Assembly: GCF_001644575.1 (NCBI RefSeq)
Contig: NZ_CP015596.1
Span: 5,270,001-5,334,000, forward strand
DNA: 64,000 bases
Source: Mycobacterium adipatum
Lineage (GTDB): Bacteria; Actinomycetota; Actinomycetes; Mycobacteriales; Mycobacteriaceae
Direction: 5' to 3'
Part shown: one piece after another, positions 18,448-26,792 of the stretch
Layout: every line of letters starts with the position of its first letter
How positions within the stretch are numbered: position 1 is the first letter of the stretch
Notes under the pieces: generated by a model
Told to the model about the DNA's origin: nothing
What the model saw: only the letters and a program-made list of their open reading frames with translations
Databases searched by the model: none
Made by a program: the position numbers and the translations under genes

Positions 18448-19179
18448 TCACGGAATCCGGACCTCGAAATCTCCGGTCAATTCCCCTGCCGGCGCATCGA
18501 ATCCGTCGGTATCGGCCGGCGCTTCGGTGTGCACCGACACCAGGTATTGACCGGTGTTGGTCCACACGTGCACGACACGGTCGACGAACTCGACTGACCC
18601 CTCGGGGGTGTCGGACACCGCGCCGAGCATCTTCTGCCCGCTGTAGCCGCACAATTCGGCGGGCAGCACGCTCAGCGAACTCTCCGCGGCCTCAGCGGTG
18701 AGAGCCTCGGCGTACTCGGCGAATGCGGCCTGCGGGTCCAGCGTGGTCGCCGCGATCCGCACCGTCGCCGACATCCCCGCCGGACCGGTGAACTCGGCGC
18801 CGATGTCACCGGCCCCACTCTGCATGGACCAGCCCTCGGGGACGGCGACCGTGACGACGGGCGCCTTCGCGTCGGCCACCTTGGCCACCATGCCGACCGC
18901 CGGGCGCGGCTCCGGCTCGCAGGTGACGGCGCCCGCGGGGACGGCCGTCGTGCTGGTCGGCACCACACCGAAATCCGGGTGCCCGGTAACGCCGGTCGCG
19001 GTGCCGGGGTCGGCCGGCGCGGTGGTCCTCGCCGTGGTCGTCTCTGTGGTCGTCGCTGTGGTGGCCGCAGTGACGCTGTCGGCCACCGGCGTTCCCTGCC
19101 CGGGCTTCGTGCACGACACCGCCGTCAGGACGGCACAGCACAGCATCACTGCGGTCGAGGTCCTCCCGCCGCCGTTCAT
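18448..19179 (-). CDS. Secreted lipoprotein, unknown function
   Basis: 243 residues. The N-terminus is a lipoprotein signal peptide with lipobox LTAVSC, so the mature protein begins at C23 and is anchored outside the cell membrane. A Thr/Ala/Pro-rich linker (about 38-60) leads to a globular part (PVVTVAVPEGWSMQSG...) that resembles the LpqN/LpqT-type lipoproteins of mycobacteria. It starts on the last base of the atsA stop (TGATG), so it is cotranslated with the sulfatase. Confidence 0.75.
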   Translation of the reverse strand: MNGGGRTSTAVMLCCAVLTAVSCTKPGQGTPVADSVTAATTATTTETTTARTTAPADPGTATGVTGHPDFGVVPTSTTAVPAGAVTCEPEPRPAVGMVAKVADAKAPVVTVAVPEGWSMQSGAGDIGAEFTGPAGMSATVRIAATTLDPQAAFAEYAEALTAEAAESSLSVLPAELCGYSGQKMLGAVSDTPEGSVEFVDRVVHVWTNTGQYLVSVHTEAPADTDGFDAPAGELTGDFEVRIP

Positions 19180-21530
19180 CAGTCCCTCGCGAACGCCCGC
19201 GCGAGTTCGCGCTCGGCATCAGGGTACGCCGCACCCGACACATCGACCACGATGCGGCCGATCGTGCCGCCGGTGAACTCGAACGGCGCCCGGTAGGCAG
19301 TGGACACGGGTTGACCCGCGTTGCGTCCCACACTGACCCCGCCACCGGCCAGGCCGAACATCACCGGATGGGCCTTCACGTCCGCACGGGCGGCCACGGC
19401 GGCGCCGTCCACGTAGAGCGTGACATCGCCGACCGGGGTGTGGCTACCGTCCACGGTGCCGGTCCGCGCAAAGCCGACGCCGACCACATGCGCGCCGGTC
19501 GCCAGCGGTTCGGTGACGCCCACGTGTTGTTCTTCCTCGCCGAAGAAGTTGTATACGAACTGCAGCCGGCCCTCGTCGATGTAGAGCACGTAGCCACCGT
19601 GTCCGGCGCCCTGCTTGAACAACACGCCCCGCACGTCGTCGCTGTCGATGGTGACCTCGGCCAGCACCGAGAACGAGCGTCCCGCGATGTTGACGCAACC
19701 GCCGACCGCGACAGGAGCGGTGTGCGGATAGTAGACGTAGCTCGTCCGGTCACCGGCCAGCGACGGACGCCAGCGGGTGATCATCTCGAACACCCCGAGG
19801 TCGGACAGCGGTATCCCGTTGTACTTCTCGGCTTCCGAAAGCCACAACGCCTGCATCTCGGCGAGCTTGTCCGGGTGGTCTGCGGCCACATCGTGGCACT
19901 GGCTGCGGTCGGCGTCGAGGTGGAAGAGCTCCCAGCGGTCCTGGTCGAAATGCGACCATCCCGACGGAGCGGCGGGGTGCACAGCGCTGGCGAACCAGCC
20001 CCGATGCCAGATTCCCCTGGTCCCCAGCATCGTGTAGAACTGGGTCTCCTTTCCGGTCGGTGCGTCCGGATCATCAAGGGCCACTTTGAAACTGATGCCA
20101 TCGAGCGGCTTCTGCGGAATGCCCTTCACGGTCGGGGGCGCGACGATGCCCAGCAGGTCGTACACGGTCGGGGTGATGTCGCAGACATTGACATAGTTGT
20201 CTCGGATCTCCCCATGCGCGGAAAGCCCTGCGGGCCAAGAGATGATCGCCGCGTCGGCAATGCCACCCTCATGCGAGGCGTACCGCTTGTAGAGCTTGTA
20301 AGGGGTGTTGAACGCCATCGCCCAGCCGATCGGGTAATGGCCGTAGGTGGTGGGGCCGCCCAGCTCGTCGAAGAAGCGCATGCTGTCCTCGACCGTGTCG
20401 ATGTACCCGTTGAAGAACTTGCCTTCGTTGACCGAGCCGTTCGGCCCGCCCTCACCGCTTGCCCCGTTGTCGCTGATCACCACGATGATCGTGTTGTCCA
20501 GCTGGCCGGACTGCTCGAGATAGTCGAGAATGCGGCCGATCTGAGCGTCGGTATAGGACAGGAAGCCGGCGAACACCTCGGCCATGCGGGCGAACAGCTT
20601 CTTCTCTTCGTCGCTCAGCGAATCCCACGGACGCACGGTGTCCTGCTCGGGCCAGGGCTGTCCGTCCAGCCCCGTGACGTCGCCGTAGGGATTGACCGGT
20701 GACAGTTCGGTATCCGGCGGCACGATACCCATCCGCTTCTGGTTCTCCAGCACGATCTCCCGGTACCGCTCGTACCCCATGTCGAAGGTGCCGGCGTATT
20801 TGTCGGCCCACTCCTTGAACACGTGATGGGGCGCGTGTCCGGCGCCGGGGCAGACATAGGAGAACCACGGCTTGTCGGGGGCGATCATCGTCGAATCACG
20901 GATGAACTCGATTGCCCGGTCCGCGATGTCCTTGGAGAGGTGGTAGCCCTCCTCGGGGGTGGCGGGCGCCTCGACGGGATGCCCGTCGTAGATCAGCTCC
21001 GGGTACCACTGGTCGGTTTCGCCACCCATGAAGCCGTAGAACCGGTCGAAGCCACGGGACAACGGCCAATGCCTGCGGGTGGCAGCCAGATTGGACTCTT
21101 CCAGCGGTGTCAAATGCCACTTGCCCACGCACGAGGTGCTGTAGCCGTGCTCGGCCAGCACCTCCGAGATCAGCGCCGTTTCATTGGGGATCCGGCCGTT
21201 GATACCGGGGAAACCCTCGGTGAACTCTTCGACGATGGCCATCCCGACCGTGGTGGCGTTGCGGCCGGTCAGCAGCGCCGCGCGGGTCGGGGAACACAGC
21301 GCGGTGGTGTGGAACTGTGACAGCCGCACACCCTTGTCCGCGATGCGGCGCATCGCGGGCATCTCGACCAGCCCGCCGAAGCAGTCCCAGGTCGCGATGC
21401 CGATATCGTCCCAGACGAGGTAGAGCACATTGGGCGCGTCCGCGGGCGCGACGGGGGCGGCGTAGGGCCCCCAGTCAGGTTCGGAATCGCGGATGTCGAG
21501 CGCGATCTTGCCGTGGAATTCTGCGGCCAT
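19179..21530 (-). CDS. atsA: Arylsulfatase
   Basis: 783 residues from ATG 21530 (GGGAGGT just upstream). The sulfatase signature C79-S-P-T-R83 is the site that must be converted to formylglycine; D41-D42 in VWDDIG are metal ligands and the VVISDNGASGEGGPNG segment supplies more. Such enzymes hydrolyse sulfate esters to scavenge sulfur or remodel sulfated molecules. The last 160 or so residues form a C-terminal beta-rich extension. No twin-arginine or Sec signal is obvious. In M. tuberculosis atsA also lies between rpsQ and rplN, where a formylglycine-generating enzyme gene follows; none is seen in this window. Confidence 0.93.
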   Translation of the reverse strand: MAAEFHGKIALDIRDSEPDWGPYAAPVAPADAPNVLYLVWDDIGIATWDCFGGLVEMPAMRRIADKGVRLSQFHTTALCSPTRAALLTGRNATTVGMAIVEEFTEGFPGINGRIPNETALISEVLAEHGYSTSCVGKWHLTPLEESNLAATRRHWPLSRGFDRFYGFMGGETDQWYPELIYDGHPVEAPATPEEGYHLSKDIADRAIEFIRDSTMIAPDKPWFSYVCPGAGHAPHHVFKEWADKYAGTFDMGYERYREIVLENQKRMGIVPPDTELSPVNPYGDVTGLDGQPWPEQDTVRPWDSLSDEEKKLFARMAEVFAGFLSYTDAQIGRILDYLEQSGQLDNTIIVVISDNGASGEGGPNGSVNEGKFFNGYIDTVEDSMRFFDELGGPTTYGHYPIGWAMAFNTPYKLYKRYASHEGGIADAAIISWPAGLSAHGEIRDNYVNVCDITPTVYDLLGIVAPPTVKGIPQKPLDGISFKVALDDPDAPTGKETQFYTMLGTRGIWHRGWFASAVHPAAPSGWSHFDQDRWELFHLDADRSQCHDVAADHPDKLAEMQALWLSEAEKYNGIPLSDLGVFEMITRWRPSLAGDRTSYVYYPHTAPVAVGGCVNIAGRSFSVLAEVTIDSDDVRGVLFKQGAGHGGYVLYIDEGRLQFVYNFFGEEEQHVGVTEPLATGAHVVGVGFARTGTVDGSHTPVGDVTLYVDGAAVAARADVKAHPVMFGLAGGGVSVGRNAGQPVSTAYRAPFEFTGGTIGRIVVDVSGAAYPDAERELARAFARD

Positions 21531-21558
21531 CGGACCTCCCGGTTTGGCGGACGCCCGG

Positions 21559-21564
21559 ACATTA
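21559..21564 (-). promoter_or_regulatory. Possible atsA promoter -10 hexamer
   Basis: TAATGT on the minus strand, 29 bases before the atsA start, in the 101-base gap behind the polysaccharide genes. It fits the TANNNT -10 pattern; no clear -35. It suggests atsA can be transcribed apart from the upstream cluster. Confidence 0.3.
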
Positions 21565-21631
21565 CACCCGCTCGATGACCAGCACCCGCCGAATTGACGC
21601 CGACTTCACCGGCGCGCCGCTCCCTGGCCGC

Positions 21632-23311
21632 TCAGCCGGTCGTTTGGTCGACCCGGTACAGCCGCCAATCCGGCTGCCCATCACCGTCGTTGGGAATCTC
21701 CAATTCCAGTGTCGCGACCTCGGCCCCGGTCTCATACAGCGTCGGGTACCGCAGGTTCAGCGCATCGGAGGTCCCGCGCCCCGTCGGCGGAACCGACAAC
21801 AGATAGCGGACACCGTGACCGCTCGGATCATTGAGGACCTCGGTGAAATCGGGATCGGACGGGATGACGAAGGTCTTCGGACGCGACGATGCGGCGATGA
21901 TGCCGAACCCGTAGACGGTATCGGTGATCACCGAACTGTCGGGCAGGTCCAGGGTCTCCAGGTATGCGGCAATCCTGCGTTCGGTGCCGAAGGTCCGCGC
22001 GATGCGCTGTTCGGTCGCGGCGCGCTCGGACACATCGTCGGGGTCCGGTGCGAGCACCGCGACCAACCCGTACTCCTGTGGCGCGTAGTCGGGTTGGGTC
22101 ATCCCGGCGACGGTGACCGGGATCCCGATGGCCAGCGTCGCGGCCACCGCGACATGGGTTGCCGGCGATCGTCGCACGGGGACGGCCGCGGCCCCCACCG
22201 GCGCGTACTTGCCGGGCCGCTTGGCGGGGGCCAGGGCGCCGTCGGGAACGCCCAGCAGTGCCAGGGTGGCCGCCATCGGTATCGCGATGATGAAAAACCG
22301 CAGGAATCCGAAGGTCGAACCTTGCGCGTAGCTGAGCGCCTGGAACGCGAGCACCGCCCCGAACATGCCGAGCGGAACGATCATCATCTGCCAGTTGGGC
22401 CGGCCCCACCGTTGCATGACGGTCCACAGTGCCAGCGGCAGCAACGTCGGCGCGAGGAGCATCATGCACGTCGCCGCAAAGCCGATCGCTTCGGTGGTAC
22501 TGGGCGCCACCGCCCCTGACTGCTCCATGATCGCGGCATTGCCGTATTGAGAGGTGAACTGGGCGAACGCCTCTCCGGTGATCAACCATCCGGCCGCCGC
22601 CCAGCCCAGAAATGCGGCCACCCCCGGTCCGCTGACGATCAGCATGTCCATCAGCATCCGGCGCACCCGCGGCGCCGACCTGGCCCGCAGGTAGGTGGTC
22701 GCGCCGACGATCACGCCGGCCGCAGCGACGGTGGCCAACGCGTCATAGCGGGTGAGGTAGGCCAACCCCATGGCCACCCCACCCGCGGTGATCAGGTGGT
22801 GGACGTCATCGTCGACCATCCACAGCATGAGTCGGCGCACCGCCCAGACCATGAAGAACAGGAACGGCGCCTCACTCATCCCGTTGGATCCGTAGAAGAC
22901 GATCATCGGGTTGAGAGCGAACAGCGCGGTGATCGTCAGCGAATACCCGCGCGGCAGGCCACGATCGGCACCCATGCTGTACAGCTGCACCGCGGCGCCG
23001 GACATGAACAGTGCCGACATGATCGTTCCGGAGAAGGCCCGCGCGGTGATGTCGGGCAGGAGCGGACTCAGCCACACGACGGGGATCTGCACCATCGCCG
23101 CGACCGGGGTGAAGATGAAGCCGAGCGCGGCCAGGTGCGGGTCCCGGCTGAACAACACCGCCTGGGTGGAGGCCACCCGTGACAGGGTGTCGCCCATGAT
23201 GTAGCCGTGGCGGACCTGCAGCCACCAGCCGACGCCCAGGTACACCACGAGGCACACCACGAAGATGGTGAGCTTGTACCTGCGATCGGACCCGCCGAGC
23301 ACCGCGGTCAT
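21632..23311 (-). CDS. Multi-spanning membrane protein, ArnT/PMT-like glycosyltransferase candidate
   Basis: 559 residues from ATG 23311 (ATGA overlap with the GT2 stop). About 10-12 hydrophobic segments, then a soluble C-terminal domain (from about residue 430) with mixed alpha/beta character. The topology and motifs (LFALNPMIVFYGSNGMSEAPFLFFM) resemble GT-C glycosyltransferases that use lipid-linked sugars (ArnT/dolichyl-phosphate mannose protein transferase type). The usual acidic motif of the first external loop is present only as the weak MGDTLSR. Function unproven; context implies modification or extension of the glycan made by the neighbours. Confidence 0.6.
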   Translation of the reverse strand: MTAVLGGSDRRYKLTIFVVCLVVYLGVGWWLQVRHGYIMGDTLSRVASTQAVLFSRDPHLAALGFIFTPVAAMVQIPVVWLSPLLPDITARAFSGTIMSALFMSGAAVQLYSMGADRGLPRGYSLTITALFALNPMIVFYGSNGMSEAPFLFFMVWAVRRLMLWMVDDDVHHLITAGGVAMGLAYLTRYDALATVAAAGVIVGATTYLRARSAPRVRRMLMDMLIVSGPGVAAFLGWAAAGWLITGEAFAQFTSQYGNAAIMEQSGAVAPSTTEAIGFAATCMMLLAPTLLPLALWTVMQRWGRPNWQMMIVPLGMFGAVLAFQALSYAQGSTFGFLRFFIIAIPMAATLALLGVPDGALAPAKRPGKYAPVGAAAVPVRRSPATHVAVAATLAIGIPVTVAGMTQPDYAPQEYGLVAVLAPDPDDVSERAATEQRIARTFGTERRIAAYLETLDLPDSSVITDTVYGFGIIAASSRPKTFVIPSDPDFTEVLNDPSGHGVRYLLSVPPTGRGTSDALNLRYPTLYETGAEVATLELEIPNDGDGQPDWRLYRVDQTTG

Positions 23312-24801
23312 TTCTGTGCGGCCGCCCGGTGGGCGGCGTCCTCGTCGGGCCTCTCGGCCAGACCGTGAAAGGTCTTCTCCCAGAACGAGGGCTGGCGGAT
23401 CATCTGGTAGCAGCCCTTGGCCGCGGCCACGCTCATCATCAGCCAGAACAACCACACCGTCAGCGCGGCCAGCAGCAGGTCGGATCTGTCGTCCTCGCGC
23501 AGCGCGATCATGTTCATGTACATGACGGTGAAGTTGCCGATGATCATGGCGACCAGCGCCGGGAAGTAGATGAGGTCGGGAAACACCTCACCGACCACCG
23601 CGGGCTGCCCCAGAAACCACAGCACCGTGATGAACCAGAACAGCAGGTTGAGCACCGCGATGATCGGCGTCCCCGCCAGCACCAGGGTGAACCGGATGAA
23701 GCTGCGCAACCCGAGGGTCCGGTACAACTTCACCGGTCGGCGGATGTGCACCAACCAGGTCTGCAGATAGCCCTTGTACCAACGGGATCGCTGCCGTATC
23801 CAGTTGATCGGGTCGCTGTTGGCTTCCTCCAGCGTGTATGAGTCGATGACCGCGGTGCGGTAGCCGTTGGCGGCGATCCGAAGCCCGAGATCGGCGTCCT
23901 CGGTGACGTTGAACGGATCCCACGCGCCGATTCCCTGCAGCATCTGCCGGCGCAGATGATTGGAGGTGCCGCCCAGCGGGATCGGTGATGTACTGACCAT
24001 CATCCCGGGCAGCAGATAGCCGAACCACAGCCCATATTCGGCGGTGAACCACGCGGTGAGCAGATTCTGGTGGCCGTTGTGGTACACGAGTTTGGCCTGC
24101 ACACAGGCGACGTCGTCGGACAGGTCCCGAAAGGCCGCCACCACGCGACGCAGCTGCAGCGGCTCCGGCAGGTCCTCCGCGTCGAAGATGGTGACGATAT
24201 CGCCGGTGGCGAAGTGCAGTCCGTAGTTGCACGCCTTGGGCTTGGTGCGTGGTTCGGCCGGTGGAACCAGCAAGATGGTGATGACATCGGATTCCCCGCA
24301 CGCTTCGGCGGCATCGATGGTGACCTGGTCGTCGGCCTCCAACAGCAACAACACCTGCAACCGGTCGCGGGGATACTCCAGCGAGTCCATCGCGCCGATG
24401 AGGTCCGCCACCACCTCGGGTTCGTTGTAGGCCGGCACCAGGATGGTGTAGGCGGGCAGCTCGTCCTCGGGGATGGCCCTGGCGACATCGTCCGGGATCA
24501 CGATGGGCCGCGAGGCCAACCCGCGGCGAAAGATGAGCACCCGGTCGCCCAGGGTGAGAAGGTATGCCAGCGTGCACAACCCGATCAGGGTGACCGCCGT
24601 CTCCATCGGCCGCCAGAACGCGAACGCGACGGCAATGGCCAACAGACTCAGCAGTACCGGCTTCTGCCATCCCAGCAGCGGTTTGGCGGCGGACTGCCGG
24701 GGATCGTCGTCGCGCAGACCGTTGATCGCCCGGTCCAACGCATACTGCTGCTGTTCGGGCGTGACGGTGTGCGCGTCGAGAATCTCCCAGGGGGTCCTCA
24801 C
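23308..24801 (-). CDS. Processive GT2 glycosyltransferase, cellulose-synthase-like
   Basis: 497 residues from GTG 24801 (GTGA overlap with the BcsB-like gene). Two N-terminal membrane helices, a cytoplasmic GT-A domain with EADD (155-158), DAED (207-210), TED (300-302) and QRSRW (337-341), then about four C-terminal helices. The D,D,D,QxxRW set is the hallmark of processive synthases (cellulose, hyaluronan, BcsA). No PilZ domain, so no c-di-GMP control is expected from sequence. Paired with a BcsB-like subunit it should extrude a beta-linked polysaccharide. The sugar is unknown. Confidence 0.88.
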   Translation of the reverse strand: MRTPWEILDAHTVTPEQQQYALDRAINGLRDDDPRQSAAKPLLGWQKPVLLSLLAIAVAFAFWRPMETAVTLIGLCTLAYLLTLGDRVLIFRRGLASRPIVIPDDVARAIPEDELPAYTILVPAYNEPEVVADLIGAMDSLEYPRDRLQVLLLLEADDQVTIDAAEACGESDVITILLVPPAEPRTKPKACNYGLHFATGDIVTIFDAEDLPEPLQLRRVVAAFRDLSDDVACVQAKLVYHNGHQNLLTAWFTAEYGLWFGYLLPGMMVSTSPIPLGGTSNHLRRQMLQGIGAWDPFNVTEDADLGLRIAANGYRTAVIDSYTLEEANSDPINWIRQRSRWYKGYLQTWLVHIRRPVKLYRTLGLRSFIRFTLVLAGTPIIAVLNLLFWFITVLWFLGQPAVVGEVFPDLIYFPALVAMIIGNFTVMYMNMIALREDDRSDLLLAALTVWLFWLMMSVAAAKGCYQMIRQPSFWEKTFHGLAERPDEDAAHRAAAQK

Positions 24802-26792
24802 GGCTGGTCCCGGGACCGCCTGCGCGCCACGACCAGCCCGGCACCCAGCAGCGCCACGGCCAGTGCGCCCGCACCGATGGCCAGGTACAGCGTCCGACGG
24901 TCCCCGCCCGGCACCTCGTCTGTGGCCGCCGCCGTCGTCGTCAACTGGATGGGTTCGCGGCCCTGCATCGAGACCACGACATTGCCGGTCAACCCCGACC
25001 ACCGGCCGATATCGGAGTCCAGCCAGATGAGCAACCGGTCGAGTTCGGCCGGCGCACCGCTCGACGTCGCGACCAGCAGGGTGCGTCCGCCGCTGTAAAG
25101 CGTCTGCAGCGATCCGAAGCCGACGACCGGGTCGAGGGCAAGCGTGCTGGAATTGCCGCTGCCATCGACGTTCTCGACGGTGATCACCCCGTCGGCGTCG
25201 ACGGTCACCGGCAGCGTGATGCTGGCGTCGTCCCAGCCCTGCGGGCTGACCACGATCGCCGGGTTTGCCGAGGCGATGGCATCGCCGCGGGACATCACGG
25301 CCGTGTCGAACGGTAATGCGCTCAGCCGCTGCAGCCCGGTGATGATCTGCACCGCGCGGCGCAGATTGTCCAGTCCGTCATCCATGCCGACCTCGATGCG
25401 CGGCATCAGCGCCTGGGGCAGGGATTGGAATCCGGCCGCCAGCGGCGGGCGGGCCAGTGTGGACTCGACGGCCGACTCGCCGTCGATGGTCAAGGTGATG
25501 GGCTGGAACTCACCGCACCGGCCGGTGTTGCCCGCCGCATCCACCGCGATGTCCAGGTTGGTGTAGCGCTCCAGCAGGCGCTGCGGAACATCGATCCACC
25601 GGTCGATCCGACCGCTGGGATCGGTCGCCCATCGGTCCACCATCTCACCGCCGACACCCACGGTCAGCTGCCCGGCGAGCCCGTCCGGCAGCGGGGTGTA
25701 GGACCCCTGCAGATGAACCCGGACATCCCGCACCGACCTGCCGATGCGGGTCTGATCCAGCGGCACGGTCACCCGCGGATTGACCAGATCGGTGGCATTC
25801 ACGCCGGGCTGACCGAGTTTGCGGATGGTGGTGTGATCGCTGGGCAGCTGTGGGGTCGTCGACAGCGGACCCGCCACCGCACGGGACTGTACTGCCAAGC
25901 GCGACATATCACTGGACAGCAGCCGCGACTGGTTGGCCAGGTCCGCCGCCGACCCGGAGATCAACAGGGCCGGCACGGTATTGGGCCCCTGCAGGCTCAC
26001 CCCTGGCGCGTCCCCCTCCCGGATCATGATCTGGCGCTCCAACGGAACTGGCGGGGGCAGCGCGCCGTCGACCGCGACGATGTCGACGGCCGGGCGCTGC
26101 GGCCCGTACCGCGCCACGGTGGCGGTGGCCAGCCGGACGGCGGCATCGGACTCGGCACGCGAGGGGTTCGGCGGGACGGCCAGCGTCAACCGCTGCAGCA
26201 CCGGTGGCAGGAAGTCGGCGATGGTGGCCGGCGCAAGTTCCTGCCCGGAGTATCGGACCTCGGTGCCCACCAACCTCAGCGGGTTCGTCGCATCGAAGAT
26301 GCAATACCCCTCGGGCAGCGAGAGATAACTCCGAAGCAGCACCGTCACCGCATTGTCGACCACTCGCGCGCCGGCAAGCGGGATGGTGATCGGCGCCTGA
26401 TCCGCGGGCAACGGCACCCGCGCGATGATGCGATCATCCTGACTGACCTGCAGCGTGCCGCCCAGCGCGTTGATCGGAAGTGACACCGTGGCCACCAATT
26501 CCGCCGGTACCAGCCCGGGCTGCACCGGAATCGACAAGGTCTGCTGACCCTCGATACCGTACAGCGACACCGTCGAGTCGAGACCGATGGTGCGCAGGCT
26601 GAATGTCGGCGAATTGGCCAGCGACACAGCATCTTCGGGTTCGGCCACGGCAACCCCCGACAGGGCCGACGTCCCGAGCACCAGCGCCGCGGCCAGCAGC
26701 GGCAGGACCCGCGAGGCCACCTTGGAGAGCGGGTGGGCCACCTTTGTGACCGGAGCTGAGTTCACCTGAATCGCCATCCTGTTCTGCGTCAT
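24798..26792 (-). CDS. BcsB-like polysaccharide synthase accessory subunit
   Basis: 664 residues from ATG 26792 (ATGA overlap). A signal sequence (about 25-52) leads to a long extracytoplasmic domain with alternating carbohydrate-binding-like repeats (TISLYG..QTLSIPVQPGLVPAELVATVSL style) and a single C-terminal helix (about 632-655) with a basic tail, the BcsB layout. BcsB guides cellulose across the envelope beside BcsA. Cysteines in SLPEGYCIFDATNPLRL and NTGRCGEFQPITL may form a disulfide. Directly upstream of its GT2 partner. Confidence 0.85.
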   Translation of the reverse strand: MTQNRMAIQVNSAPVTKVAHPLSKVASRVLPLLAAALVLGTSALSGVAVAEPEDAVSLANSPTFSLRTIGLDSTVSLYGIEGQQTLSIPVQPGLVPAELVATVSLPINALGGTLQVSQDDRIIARVPLPADQAPITIPLAGARVVDNAVTVLLRSYLSLPEGYCIFDATNPLRLVGTEVRYSGQELAPATIADFLPPVLQRLTLAVPPNPSRAESDAAVRLATATVARYGPQRPAVDIVAVDGALPPPVPLERQIMIREGDAPGVSLQGPNTVPALLISGSAADLANQSRLLSSDMSRLAVQSRAVAGPLSTTPQLPSDHTTIRKLGQPGVNATDLVNPRVTVPLDQTRIGRSVRDVRVHLQGSYTPLPDGLAGQLTVGVGGEMVDRWATDPSGRIDRWIDVPQRLLERYTNLDIAVDAAGNTGRCGEFQPITLTIDGESAVESTLARPPLAAGFQSLPQALMPRIEVGMDDGLDNLRRAVQIITGLQRLSALPFDTAVMSRGDAIASANPAIVVSPQGWDDASITLPVTVDADGVITVENVDGSGNSSTLALDPVVGFGSLQTLYSGGRTLLVATSSGAPAELDRLLIWLDSDIGRWSGLTGNVVVSMQGREPIQLTTTAAATDEVPGGDRRTLYLAIGAGALAVALLGAGLVVARRRSRDQP

